Shown here piece after piece: positions 15,136-23,712 of a DNA stretch of 23,925 nucleotides. Made by a program: the position numbers and the translations under genes. The number at the start of each line of letters is the position of its first letter. Within the stretch, counting starts at the first letter, position 1. A model generated the notes under the pieces. That model had not been told where the DNA came from and did not search any database. It saw only the letters and a program-made list of their open reading frames with translations. This stretch comes from JBCBWG01 sp039039985 (lineage in GTDB: Bacteria; Pseudomonadota; Alphaproteobacteria; Rhizobiales; Hyphomicrobiaceae): NCBI GenBank assembly GCA_039039985.1, contig JBCCOV010000056.1, forward strand, positions 1 through 23,925, given 5' to 3'.

Positions 15136-16597
15136 CGCTGCCTTCCAGCGAAATTCCGATCAGCTTTTGCGTCTCTGCCATGAATTCCATCGGTAATTGC
15201 TGGATGACGTCCCGCACGAACCCGTTGACGACCAATGCAACGGCCTCTTCTTCTCCCAGGCCACGCTGCCGGCAGTAAAACAGCATGTCTTCTGAGATTT
15301 TGGACGTCGTGGCCTCGTGCTCGAAGTGAGACGATGCGTTCTTGGCCTCGATATAAGGAACCGTGTGTGCCCCGCAGTTATTGCCGATCAGGAGACTGTC
15401 GCAGCAGGTGAAATTGCGCGCGTTTGTTGCCTTGCGGTGCGCTGAGACAAGTCCACGGTACGTGTTTTCCGAAAATCCGGCGGCGATACCCTTTGAGATA
15501 ATGCGGCTCGACGTGTTCTTGCCGAGATGAATCATCTTCGTTCCGCTATCGACCTGCTGGTAACCGTTGGAAATCGCGATCGAATAGAACTCGCCTCGGG
15601 AATGATCACCCCGAAGAATGCAGCTGGGATATTTCCACGTAATGGCAGACCCGGTTTCAACCTGCGTCCATGAAATCTTCGAATGGTGACCGCGACAATC
15701 CCCACGCTTGGTGACAAAGTTGTAGACACCGCCTTTGCCGTCTTTATCGCCCGGATACCAGTTCTGGACCGTTGAGTATTTGATTTCAGCGTCGTCCAAC
15801 GCGATCAATTCCACGACGGCCGCATGCAGCTGGTTCTCATCTCTCATCGGAGCGGTGCACCCTTCCAGATAAGAGACATACGAACCTTTCTCAGCAATAA
15901 TCAGCGTGCGTTCAAATTGCCCCGTATTCATCTCGTTAATACGGAAATATGTGGACAACTCCATCGGGCAGCGCACACCCTCTGGCACGTAGACAAACGA
16001 CCCGTCGGAAAACACCGCCGAATTCAATGCTGCATAATAGTTGTCCGACTGGGGAACGACGGTCCCGAGATATTTCTTCACCAGATCGGGATGCTCACGC
16101 AACGCCTCCGACATCGAGCAGAAAATCACGCCGGCCTTTGCCAACTCGTCCTTGAAGGTCGTCACAACGGAGACGCTGTCGAATACGGCATCAACGGCGA
16201 CGCGTGCGCCCTCGACACCCGCAAGCACCTCTTGTTCTTTCAGCGGAATGCCAAGCTTTTCATACGTCCGAAGGATCTCAGGATCGACTTCGTCCAGACT
16301 TTTTGGCGCTTCGTTCTTTTTGGGGGCTGCGTAATAGTACAGGTCCTGAAAGTCGATTGGTGGATGCTGCAGTTTCGCCCACGTCGGCGCCGTCATTTGC
16401 GTCCAACGGCGATACGCTTCGAGCCGCCACTCCAGCATCCAGGCTGGTTCGCTCTTTTTCTCCGAAATGAAGCGCACGATATCTTCGTTCAGGCCTTTGG
16501 GCGCCTTGACCATCTCGACATCAGTCTCAAAGCCGTACTTGTACTGATCGACATCGATCTGTTTGACCTGCTCGATGGTCGCTTCCACTGCCGGCAT
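15128..16597 (-). CDS. sufB: SUF scaffold subunit SufB
   Basis: Core scaffold on which the SUF system builds nascent Fe-S clusters together with SufC and SufD. The 489 residues match the family length. Landmarks include WMLEWRLEAYRRW, LEGCTAPMRDENQLHAAVVE and the C-terminal SSHFEHEATTSKISEDMLFY. ATG 16597 (MPAVEATIEQ) has GGAGAG about 8 bases upstream, while a longer frame from 16642 adds only Arg-rich sequence. It follows the IscS-type desulfurase by 72 bases. Confidence 0.97.
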   Translation of the reverse strand: MPAVEATIEQVKQIDVDQYKYGFETDVEMVKAPKGLNEDIVRFISEKKSEPAWMLEWRLEAYRRWTQMTAPTWAKLQHPPIDFQDLYYYAAPKKNEAPKSLDEVDPEILRTYEKLGIPLKEQEVLAGVEGARVAVDAVFDSVSVVTTFKDELAKAGVIFCSMSEALREHPDLVKKYLGTVVPQSDNYYAALNSAVFSDGSFVYVPEGVRCPMELSTYFRINEMNTGQFERTLIIAEKGSYVSYLEGCTAPMRDENQLHAAVVELIALDDAEIKYSTVQNWYPGDKDGKGGVYNFVTKRGDCRGHHSKISWTQVETGSAITWKYPSCILRGDHSRGEFYSIAISNGYQQVDSGTKMIHLGKNTSSRIISKGIAAGFSENTYRGLVSAHRKATNARNFTCCDSLLIGNNCGAHTVPYIEAKNASSHFEHEATTSKISEDMLFYCRQRGLGEEEAVALVVNGFVRDVIQQLPMEFMAETQKLIGISLEGSVG

Positions 16598-16669
16598 CGC
16601 ATCTCTCCTAAACCGAACGCGTCGTATGCGCCCTCGTCCCAACCTTCTCGTCTTCGTCCGTTCGCCCGC

Positions 16670-17854
16670 TTACGGGAAAGCGCGACGATGTGAGCTAGTT
16701 TCCATCCGCACTGTCTGACCCAGAGGTGTAGCGCCACCGGAGAGTTCACGCCACCTTTTTAAGAACGATTCTAAATCAGCTTTGGATGTCGTCCATCCCA
16801 GGCTAAGCCGCACGGCACCGTTCACCACCTTGTCGTCGAGCCCCATCGCCATGAGAATATGGCTTCGGCTCGCCTTGCCCGAGGAGCACGCCGCACCGGC
16901 ACTGATAGAGAACCCGGCCAAGTCACACTTAATCACCAGCGTCTCCGACCGTAGCCCCGGCACAGCCAAGCATGAGGTATTTGCGAGACGCGGCGCGTCC
17001 TCGCCGACAACCACTGCCTCAGGGGTTAGGACCTTGAGTTCGGCCTCGAACGCATCCCGCATCTGCTGAAGCCCAGACATATGCGAGATATCGCGCAAAG
17101 CCGCCGCGGCAGCCGCACCAAAACCGGCTATGGCCGCGACATTTTCGGTTCCCGAGCGGCGGCTGCGCTCCTGCCCCCCGCCGCTGATCGCATTTGGGAT
17201 CGTGACACCATCACGAATAATGAGCGCCCCAATCCCTTTGGGTCCGCCGAGCTTGTGCGCCGAAACACTCATGAAATCGACATTCAGCGCATCGAATTGC
17301 AGCGGCAGCCGGCCAGCTGCCTGAACGGCATCCGTGTGAACCGCAACGTCATGCGCCCGACAGAAACCCGCAACCGCCGCGACATCCTGGACGATACCGG
17401 TCTCGTTATTGGCATACTGCAACGTCACAAGATCGCGGCCCGTGCCGGGCCCGCACAGCACGTGATCGGCAATGCGGCCAACGTCGACCTCACCGGACGT
17501 TAAGACAGGCAGCGGAATGATCTCAGCCGTCGACCGACGCCCTGGCACCAACACGGACTCGTGCTCGACATCACTAATTAAGACGCGGTCCCAACCGGAC
17601 GTCAGAACCCAGTTGTTTGCCTCCGTTGCGCCGCTTGTAAAAACGACTTCAGACGGCATAGCACCGACAAGACGCGCCACGCGCTCCCGTGCCGTCTCGA
17701 CACAGTCGCGGGCCGCGCGGCCGTCAGCGTGAATTGACGAGGGATTGCCAACCAAATCCAGCGCAGCAAGCATGGCATCGCGCGCTTCCGGTCGAAGTGG
17801 CGCCGTTGCATTATGATCAAAATAAACGCGTCCGCGATCCCGCTGACTGCTCAT
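16670..17854 (-). CDS. IscS/NifS-type cysteine desulfurase (group I)
   Basis: Second PLP-dependent cysteine desulfurase of the operon, 394 residues. It shows YFDHNATAPL (11-20), VEHESVL (97-103), DAVQAAG (175-181), PLP Lys201 in SAHKLGGPKG and the catalytic Cys323 in GAACSSGKASRSHIL, the long mobile loop of group I enzymes. SufS in the same operon is group II, so the two may serve different acceptors. Its ATG overlaps the iscR stop as ATGA, implying coupled translation. The symbol iscS or sufS1 would be used in related genomes; I leave it open. Confidence 0.94.
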   Translation of the reverse strand: MSSQRDRGRVYFDHNATAPLRPEARDAMLAALDLVGNPSSIHADGRAARDCVETARERVARLVGAMPSEVVFTSGATEANNWVLTSGWDRVLISDVEHESVLVPGRRSTAEIIPLPVLTSGEVDVGRIADHVLCGPGTGRDLVTLQYANNETGIVQDVAAVAGFCRAHDVAVHTDAVQAAGRLPLQFDALNVDFMSVSAHKLGGPKGIGALIIRDGVTIPNAISGGGQERSRRSGTENVAAIAGFGAAAAAALRDISHMSGLQQMRDAFEAELKVLTPEAVVVGEDAPRLANTSCLAVPGLRSETLVIKCDLAGFSISAGAACSSGKASRSHILMAMGLDDKVVNGAVRLSLGWTTSKADLESFLKRWRELSGGATPLGQTVRMETSSHRRAFP

Positions 17855-18324
17855 GTGGCAGCCTCGCGAAACTCTCCGTTCAACAATGCGGCAATCGGCT
17901 CCGCTTCGGCGCCCGTGTTGCCGGAAACAACGTCGCTGAGCGAGACGCTCTCCAGGAATCTACGGATCTGGTCACCCAAGGCGCGCCAGAGGTCATGCGT
18001 CAGGCATCGTCCCGGCCGCCCCTGGCAGCTGATTTCATCGCCCGCCATGCACCTTGTCATACGCGTGCGCTCTTCGACTGCGGCCATGATTTCGGCAATC
18101 GAAATATCCTGTGCCGGTCGCGACAAGACATAGCCGCCGGTTCGGCCACGGATACTCTCCACCAAGCCGGCGCGTCTCAGCGCGACAAAGATCTGTTCCA
18201 GATAGGAAAGCGATAGGCGCTGTCGATCCGCCACCGAGCGCAGGGCAACTGCGTTGCCATTGGCAAACTTCGCAATGTCCACCATCGCCATGACCGCATA
18301 ACGTCCGCGCGTGGTCAATTCCAT
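17851..18324 (-). CDS. iscR: Rrf2-family Fe-S sensing regulator IscR
   Basis: Winged-helix transcription factor that binds a 2Fe-2S cluster and represses Fe-S assembly genes when clusters are plentiful. The 157 residues begin MELTTRGRYAVMAM, typical of the family, and have the ligand set Cys92, Cys100, Cys107 and His110 (E. coli IscR: Cys92, Cys98, Cys104, His107), with slightly longer spacing between the cysteines. CLTHDLW is the conserved end of this loop. ATG 18324 has GGGAG 6 bases upstream. It is the first gene of the SUF operon and the likely binder of the dyad at 18465-18489. Confidence 0.95.
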   Translation of the reverse strand: MELTTRGRYAVMAMVDIAKFANGNAVALRSVADRQRLSLSYLEQIFVALRRAGLVESIRGRTGGYVLSRPAQDISIAEIMAAVEERTRMTRCMAGDEISCQGRPGRCLTHDLWRALGDQIRRFLESVSLSDVVSGNTGAEAEPIAALLNGEFREAAT

Positions 18325-18456
18325 TGCGCACTCCCATATGCCGTTGCGTGAACATCCAATGAAACGAACGCAGCGTGCACGCTGTGACTTGGCGTGGTAA
18401 GCGACGCGTCCGCTTTCAGTAACGCGGCCGATCTCGAATGATTCTAGGCTGAGCCG

Positions 18457-18489
18457 TATATGGGAAATCCGACTGGAACAGTCAAGATT
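18457..18489 (-). promoter_or_regulatory. SUF operon promoter with embedded IscR type 1 site
   Basis: Read on the minus strand, -35 TTGACT (18485-18480) and -10 CATATA (18462-18457) are 17 bases apart. The region 18489-18465 contains GACT-GTTCC-AGTC followed by GGATTT. It fits the E. coli type 1 IscR consensus core GACT-RWWWY-AGTC-RR, apart from one base of the AT-rich centre. The operator covers the -35 and spacer, so bound IscR would block polymerase. The implied leader to the iscR start is about 125 bases. The site also lies about 95 bases upstream of the divergent hydrolase gene. Confidence 0.8.
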
Positions 18490-18580
18490 AAGCTCTGACT
18501 GGATCGATCAATATGAAACGTGGTGTTCCCTTGGATCCGTACCTGGTGAGCATGCGCCAAGTGGAGGAGTGACGACGACA

Positions 18581-19261
18581 ATGCCCGAACTGATTATCAA
18601 TGGTCCTGCAGGTCGCCTCGAAGCCCGGTACCATCACGAGCCGGCGACCGATAGCCCGATCGCGCTCATCCTTCACCCGCACCCGCGGTTCGGCGGCACC
18701 ATGAACAATCAGGTCGTCTACAATCTCTATTACGTGTTCGCAGAACGCGGCTTCTCGGTGTTGCGCTTTAACTTCCGCGGCGTCGGGCGAAGTCAGGGCT
18801 ATTTCGACAACGGTCCGGGTGAACTTGCCGATGCCGCGTCTGCCCTGGACTGGCTCCAAGTCGCAAAACCGGACAGCAAGGCCTGCTGGATTGTCGGCGT
18901 ATCGTTTGGCACGTGGATCGCCATGCAATTGCTGATGCGCAGGCCGGAAATCGACAGTTTCATCTGCGTCGGCCCACCCTACAACATTCCCGGCTACGAG
19001 TGGACATTCCTGGCCCCTTGCCCGGCGTCCGGCTTGCTTGTCAATGGCGAGCGCGACCGCGTTGTCCCGTCAGCTGCCGTTGCCGAAATGGCAGCCAAGA
19101 CAAAATCGCAAAAAGGCGTCATCCTGACTCACGAAATCATCCCAGGTGCGAACCATTTCTTCGAAGGCGAAGAACAAATGGACGCACTCAAGACGTGCGT
19201 TGGTGACTATGTCGACAACCACATGACAGAGATTCTGGCCCGCCGCGGCGAGAAGTCATAG
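18581..19261 (+). CDS. Alpha/beta hydrolase (COG2945-like), divergent from iscR
   Basis: 226-residue soluble hydrolase with HPHPRFGGTMNN (32-43), the nucleophile elbow GVSFG (Ser108), LLVNGERDRVVP with acid Asp159, and PGANHFFEGE with His192, giving a complete catalytic triad. ATG 18581 gives the usual family N-terminus MPELIINGPAGRLE. GGAGGAG at 18563-18569 is slightly far, and GTG 18569 would overlap it. Homologues are often found beside iscR/suf genes in alphaproteobacteria, but substrate and role are unknown to me. It could share control through the IscR site between the two genes. Confidence 0.9.
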   Translation: MPELIINGPAGRLEARYHHEPATDSPIALILHPHPRFGGTMNNQVVYNLYYVFAERGFSVLRFNFRGVGRSQGYFDNGPGELADAASALDWLQVAKPDSKACWIVGVSFGTWIAMQLLMRRPEIDSFICVGPPYNIPGYEWTFLAPCPASGLLVNGERDRVVPSAAVAEMAAKTKSQKGVILTHEIIPGANHFFEGEEQMDALKTCVGDYVDNHMTEILARRGEKS

Positions 19262-19343
19262 CACCGACAACACCGTCTGCCCGATCGTCGGCGCACGCGC
19301 GCCGCTGTCGTTCAACGACCGCGGCGCGTATCGCCTGCTCCGC

Positions 19344-19742
19344 CTATCGGATGCACTTGTGAAACCGAACGCGTGGGCCGTTGTCGATATGAATGTGATG
19401 CATGCGGCAGCTGTAGGTTCCAACGCCGCCGCTATGGTTGGCCTTGAGCCAACGCACGACAGCTTTGTACTTGCCACGCGGCGGATGAAAATCGACCGCG
19501 CGACAGCTTGCATGCAGGCTCGGCCGACCCGTGCCGCGGACCCGTGCACCGCGGCGATAGGTCGAGATAACCCGCACGCGGCCAAACTTGGCCCTGATCT
19601 GCGCCAAGCGACGGCGAAGGACACCAGGCAGGCACGACGTGCCAGCAGCGTGCGCGACGTGCCCACTTGAGAAAACCGGCACGGTCCAAAAACTCAAAAC
19701 ACCCAGCACAAACACAGTGCCATACACGATTTGACGACCCAT
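19344..19742 (-). CDS. Exported M15/DUF882-like D,D-carboxypeptidase-type protein
   Basis: 132 residues. A signal peptide (Arg at 3, hydrophobic core 9-25, AHA-AG cleavage near 33) sends it to the periplasm. The mature part has the zinc site of M15-type peptidoglycan peptidases: SLHASCRAVDF (His77, Asp84) and HHIHIDNGP (His118), with GGVGTY (105-110) before it, as in YcbK-like proteins. At about 100 mature residues it is a compact form. Four cysteines (37, 80, 112, 130) may form disulfides. ATG 19742 has AGGAGC about 10 bases upstream. It is convergent with the hydrolase gene, and anmK, another cell-wall gene, is nearby but separate. Confidence 0.85.
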   Translation of the reverse strand: MGRQIVYGTVFVLGVLSFWTVPVFSSGHVAHAAGTSCLPGVLRRRLAQIRAKFGRVRVISTYRRGARVRGTGRPSLHASCRAVDFHPPRGKYKAVVRWLKANHSGGVGTYSCRMHHIHIDNGPRVRFHKCIR

Positions 19743-19944
19743 TCGCGTCGTAGCTCCTGATCATTACGTTATCTCCGGCGCAAGCCAATTGGCCGGGTCG
19801 CGTGCGTTTCGGTCGCGACGGCGCGGCGAATTACGCGTCAGGAGCAAAGATGCATATGCGACGTATTGTCAGCAGTTTGTGTTGGATGAAAGATATTTAG
19901 GGCCGAGAGCTCGAAGATTCGGTGAGATACCCGGCCCCAAAGCG

Positions 19945-20562
19945 TTATGATTGCTGGACGGAATGGTTGGACTGAGCGGCGGCCGCATCCCGCGATGAGC
20001 CCAGAATTCGGGCCGGTAACAGCGCAGCCACCACGATCAAGACTGCGGCCACAACGAGGCCGACTATCTCACCCGCAAGCTCCGGGAACAGCGCCGGATA
20101 GCTCGTTCCGGCAATTGTGCCGAGCGTCACTTTGCCGCCGAAGACACTCGACAGCACACCGGATGCCGCGAGCCACTCATAGGTCACCATGTATCCGGCC
20201 GCGCCCACGAATCCGCCGAGAATGAATGCAAAGGCATCCCAGCGCCCGGTCGCCGCCGCCGTAAGCCCGGTGCCCGGGCAGTAACCGGCAACGGCAAAGC
20301 CGGCCCCCAATAACATGCCGCCAATAACGACGCCGAGATAAGACGTCTTGACGCTGAGATGGCCGACATCAATCAGCCCCGCCAGTATCCCGGCAAACAG
20401 CCCCGCAGATGCGACACCAATCGCCAGAAAGATCGTCTTCATCAGCCGTAGCCGCGACAATCTCAGCATGCCGATGATATCGTCCGGATTCGTTGCGCCG
20501 ACACGATCCAGCGTGAACCCGAACGCACCACCCAGTAAGATTGCAAGAAGCAAGAGCTCCAT
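19945..20562 (-). CDS. YeeE/YedE-family sulfur transporter, second-half protein
   Basis: 205-residue inner-membrane protein with about five hydrophobic segments and the sulfur-transporter motif AGYCPGTG. Together with the gene just upstream it corresponds to the two halves of single-chain YeeE (thiosulfate uptake), an arrangement seen in PmpA/PmpB-type pairs. ATG 20562 follows AAGGAGG by 7 bases and lies two bases after the upstream stop, so the two are made together. The residues DRVGATNPDDIIGMLRL near the N-terminus are typical. The cargo (thiosulfate or another sulfur species) cannot be decided from sequence. Confidence 0.88.
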   Translation of the reverse strand: MELLLLAILLGGAFGFTLDRVGATNPDDIIGMLRLSRLRLMKTIFLAIGVASAGLFAGILAGLIDVGHLSVKTSYLGVVIGGMLLGAGFAVAGYCPGTGLTAAATGRWDAFAFILGGFVGAAGYMVTYEWLAASGVLSSVFGGKVTLGTIAGTSYPALFPELAGEIVGLVVAAVLIVVAALLPARILGSSRDAAAAQSNHSVQQS

Positions 20563-20564
20563 GG

Positions 20565-21125
20565 TTAGGCCTCCTTCTTGAACAGAAAAATCGCAACAGG
20601 AATTGCCGCGGCAAAAGCACCGAGCGCGAACAGATATCCGGAGACAGCCGTCTGCATGAGCCCGCTCATCATGTGTCCGCTTGTGCAGCCGCCGGCCAAA
20701 CGCGCGCCGTACAACACCAGAACACCGGCTGCGAACGCCGCGGCGTACCGCAACAGAGCGGAGTCACCGAAGTTCGCGCGCCAGATCGGCGGCATCGCCC
20801 GCTCAGCTGAGGCGACCCCACCACGCAACACCGCGGATAGAAGTGCCCCGCCGATCATCGCCAGCACAAATACGAAGCTGTAGCTCCACGGATTGGCGAC
20901 AGACTTCGCATAGCTTCCGCCGCTCTTGTTGAGATAGGCGTTCGGGCTCGCAAATCCGCTCTTTGCATCTGCGGCTTCAACCACGACAGTCGGATCAACT
21001 GCGTTCCAGAGAATGCCGTCGAGTATGACGAACTGCGTCGACACGCCGATCGGCTTGACGAGCACGACCGCGGCGAGGAACACGATCCCCAGTAGAAGGC
21101 CACCCCAGGGCCAGGATAACGGCAT
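20565..21125 (-). CDS. YeeE/YedE-family sulfur transporter, first-half protein
   Basis: 186 residues with membrane segments at about 6-25, 80-100, 120-140 and 155-180, a periplasmic-like loop at about 40-75, and the motif GARLAGGCTSGHMMSGL that supplies a pore cysteine in YeeE-type channels. ATG 21125 has GGGAG 6 bases upstream. First gene of the two-gene transporter unit; the dyad ATTC-N8-GAAT at 21162-21177 lies just upstream. Uptake of a sulfur compound near a SUF operon is suggestive, but the genes are separated by other units and run from their own promoter. Confidence 0.88.
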   Translation of the reverse strand: MPLSWPWGGLLLGIVFLAAVVLVKPIGVSTQFVILDGILWNAVDPTVVVEAADAKSGFASPNAYLNKSGGSYAKSVANPWSYSFVFVLAMIGGALLSAVLRGGVASAERAMPPIWRANFGDSALLRYAAAFAAGVLVLYGARLAGGCTSGHMMSGLMQTAVSGYLFALGAFAAAIPVAIFLFKKEA

Positions 21126-21161
21126 GGCTTACTCCCAATCTTGTTGTCATGGGAGCAATAT

Positions 21162-21177
21162 ATTCATGCTTTCGAAT
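21162..21177. promoter_or_regulatory. ATTC-N8-GAAT dyad upstream of the YeeE/YedE pair
   Basis: ATTC (21162-21165) and GAAT (21174-21177) are separated by exactly eight bases, 37 bases upstream of the transporter start. From memory, ATTC-N8-GAAT is the recognition dyad of the persulfide-sensing ArsR-family repressor SqrR of Rhodobacter, related to BigR. The surrounding AT-rich stretch (21157-21165) is likely the -10 region of the minus-strand promoter. No regulator gene is in the window. Confidence 0.5.
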
Positions 21178-21259
21178 GTGATTGATTGACCGATATCAAA
21201 TCGGCTGCCCTACCTAGATAGAACTGCAATCTGAAGGCGCACAAACGTCGCGTAACAGC

Positions 21260-22360
21260 CTACGCAATAATGCAGCCGCCGGTTTGCGGCGCCCGCACAC
21301 CGGTCGTTCCGGGATACGTCAACGGAAGGCCCTTTAGCGCACGGACGGCCAGATACGCCCACGCCTCCGCCTCAACGGTATCGCCATCGAAACCGATATC
21401 CTCGGCCGGGATGACGGGTACCGCAAGTACGTCTTGCAATCCGGCCATGATCGCACCGTTGCGGCGTCCGCCACCGCAAACCACCCAACGCTTCGGCGGC
21501 TCAGGCATGTGCGTCCGCGCTTGCGCAACGGCACCAACGGTCATTGCGGTCAACGTGGCGGCGCCATCTTCGACGGACAACCCATCGACGAGATCCCAAA
21601 AGAACGTATTGCGATCGAGAGATTTCGGTGGCGCCGCCGCGAAGTACGCGTGGTCGAGGAAAAACTTGACCGTCGCCGTCTGGGCCTTGCCAGCCAGTGC
21701 GGCAGCGCCCCCGTCATCGCGAGACGCACCGATACGCTTCGCCATCCAGTCATCGATCAGCGCGTTGCCCGGCCCGGTGTCGAACGCAAGAAGTTGATCA
21801 TCGCGCCCGATCCACGTGACGTTGGCTACCCCGCCAATGTTCAAGACAGCAACTGGTCGGTCATCACACGCGGCGGCCATCGCGCGATGATAGACGCTTG
21901 CCAGCGGCGCGCCCTGGCCACCCTCGGCAACGTCTTCGGCCCGCATGTCGTAGGCGACTTTGAGGCCGGTCAGCCGCGCCAGTGTTGGCCCATCGCCGAG
22001 CTGCAGCGTTAGACGGTCTTCAGGCCGGTGCAGTACGGTTTGCCCATGAAACCCGACGATATCGATCGCGGAGCGCTCAAGTCCCTCACGAGCCATAAAG
22101 TCAGCCAACGCATCGGCATGACGCACGGTGATTTCAGCTTCAACATCAGCGAGGCAGCCTGAGCGCTCCGCCCGGTTCGTGACCGCGCGCGCGTCCGCAA
22201 TGGCCTGGCCCAAACGGCTGCGGAACGCGCGATCGTAAGCAAACGTCGCGCCGGGCCCGCGTCGAACGATGCCCTCTCCATCCGTCTCGATCATCGCAAC
22301 ATCGATGCCGTCCATCGATGTACCGGACATCATACCGATTGCTTGCATAGCCTTGCTCAT
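21260..22360 (-). CDS. anmK: Anhydro-N-acetylmuramic acid kinase
   Basis: Cytosolic kinase that opens and phosphorylates 1,6-anhydro-MurNAc to MurNAc-6-phosphate in peptidoglycan recycling. The 366 residues show the ATP-binding opening GMMSGTSMDGIDVA, GFHGQTVLH with the substrate-side residues, LNIGGVANVTWIG, and DTGPGNALIDDW. The C-terminal VVCGGGRRNGAIM completes the ASKHA fold. The start is uncertain: ATG 22360 (MSKAMQAIG) fits the family best, but ATGs at 22378 and 22348 are possible and none has a strong ribosome site. It is divergent from tyrS with about 60 bases between, so both promoters overlap. Confidence 0.95.
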   Translation of the reverse strand: MSKAMQAIGMMSGTSMDGIDVAMIETDGEGIVRRGPGATFAYDRAFRSRLGQAIADARAVTNRAERSGCLADVEAEITVRHADALADFMAREGLERSAIDIVGFHGQTVLHRPEDRLTLQLGDGPTLARLTGLKVAYDMRAEDVAEGGQGAPLASVYHRAMAAACDDRPVAVLNIGGVANVTWIGRDDQLLAFDTGPGNALIDDWMAKRIGASRDDGGAAALAGKAQTATVKFFLDHAYFAAAPPKSLDRNTFFWDLVDGLSVEDGAATLTAMTVGAVAQARTHMPEPPKRWVVCGGGRRNGAIMAGLQDVLAVPVIPAEDIGFDGDTVEAEAWAYLAVRALKGLPLTYPGTTGVRAPQTGGCIIA

Positions 22361-22422
22361 TGTGCTTGTCCGCTGCATGGTCCGGCGCCAACGCATTCGT
22401 CAAGACGAACCGAGAAAACCGT

Positions 22423-23685
22423 ATGACCACGTTCGAGCCAAAATCCGACTTCCTGCGCATTCTGACCGAGCGCGGGTTTATTCACCAGTGCTCCGACTTT
22501 GCGGGCCTCGACGCGCTGGCGGCCAAAGGCGGAGCCGCAACGTATGTGGGGTACGACTGCACCGGCCCCTCACTGCACATCGGCCACCTGCTCTCGATCA
22601 TGATGTTGTATTGGCTACAGCAGTCCGGCGCCGGAAAGCCGATCGCCTTGATGGGCGGCGGAACAACCCGCGTTGGTGATCCCTCCGGTAAAGACGAGAC
22701 TCGCAAGATCCTGTCTCTCAATGAAATCGAAGCGAACAAGGCCGGCTATCGCGGATCATTCGAACGCTTCCTGTCCTTCGGCGACGGCGCCACGGACGCG
22801 ATCATGGTCGATAATGCCGAATGGCTCGCGCCATTGAACTACATCGAATTCCTGCGCGAGGTCGGTCGGCACTTTTCCGTCAACCGCATGCTGACAATGG
22901 ATTCTGCACGCCTACGGCTGGAGCGGGAGCAGGAGCTTTCGTTCATCGAATTCAATTACATGCTGCTGCAAAGCTACGATTTCGTCGAGCTTGCGCGCCG
23001 CTACGACTGCAAGGCTCAAATGGGTGGCTCCGATCAGTGGGGCAACATCACGATGGGGATGGACCTCGGACGTCGAATGGGTACGGAACAGCTCTATGCA
23101 TTGACCTGTCCGCTGCTGACGACCGCGTCCGGCGCCAAGATGGGAAAGACGGCTGCCGGCGCTGTCTGGCTCAATGCCGACATGCGGTCGGAATGGGAGT
23201 ATTGGCAGTACTGGCGCAACACGGAAGACGCTGACGTCGGCCGGTTCCTGAAGTTGTTCACGGCCTTGCCGCTCGATGAGATCGCTCGCCTTGAAGCCCT
23301 CGCAGGTGCTGAAGTCAACGAAGCGAAGAAGATCCTCGCGACGGAAGCAACAGCCTTGCTGCACGGACGTGCGGCCGCGGACAAGGCCGCGGAGACGGCG
23401 CGTCAGACATTCGAGGAAGGTCGAACGGCCGCAGAGTTGCCAACGGTCGAGATTGCGCGCGCCGAGCTTGATGCCGGTGTGGGCGTGCTGTCCGCGTTCG
23501 TTCACGCCGGGCTTGTGACGTCGAACGGTGAAGCACGGCGTCAAATCAAAGGTGGCGCATTGCGCATCAACGACAATCGCGTCACCGATGATAAGGCGAA
23601 CCTGACCGCAGCCGATCTCTCGGATGACGGTGTGATCAAACTCTCAATGGGCAAGAAGCGGCATACATTGTTGAAGCCGGTCTAA
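22423..23685 (+). CDS. tyrS: Tyrosyl-tRNA synthetase
   Basis: Class Ic aminoacyl-tRNA synthetase charging tRNA-Tyr, 420 residues. It has the HIGH-type motif SLHIGHL (50-56), YVGYDCTGPS upstream of it, the tyrosine pocket segment QMGGSDQWGNI, the KMSKS-type loop GAKMGKTAAGAVWLN (KMGKT, as is usual for this bacterial type) and a C-terminal S4 RNA-binding domain (about 355-420, including GEARRQIKGGALRIN). ATG 22423 has GAGAAAA upstream. The longer frame from 22360 would overlap the anmK start and is not family-like. Confidence 0.97.
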   Translation: MTTFEPKSDFLRILTERGFIHQCSDFAGLDALAAKGGAATYVGYDCTGPSLHIGHLLSIMMLYWLQQSGAGKPIALMGGGTTRVGDPSGKDETRKILSLNEIEANKAGYRGSFERFLSFGDGATDAIMVDNAEWLAPLNYIEFLREVGRHFSVNRMLTMDSARLRLEREQELSFIEFNYMLLQSYDFVELARRYDCKAQMGGSDQWGNITMGMDLGRRMGTEQLYALTCPLLTTASGAKMGKTAAGAVWLNADMRSEWEYWQYWRNTEDADVGRFLKLFTALPLDEIARLEALAGAEVNEAKKILATEATALLHGRAAADKAAETARQTFEEGRTAAELPTVEIARAELDAGVGVLSAFVHAGLVTSNGEARRQIKGGALRINDNRVTDDKANLTAADLSDDGVIKLSMGKKRHTLLKPV

Positions 23686-23712
23686 AGCTTGTCGCGCCAA
23701 ATCAGATTCACG

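Noticed and set aside
19290..19303. GGCGC-acgc-GCGCC hairpin between the convergent hydrolase and peptidase genes
   Set aside because: Only five pairs and no T-run; such GC dyads arise often by chance in this composition.
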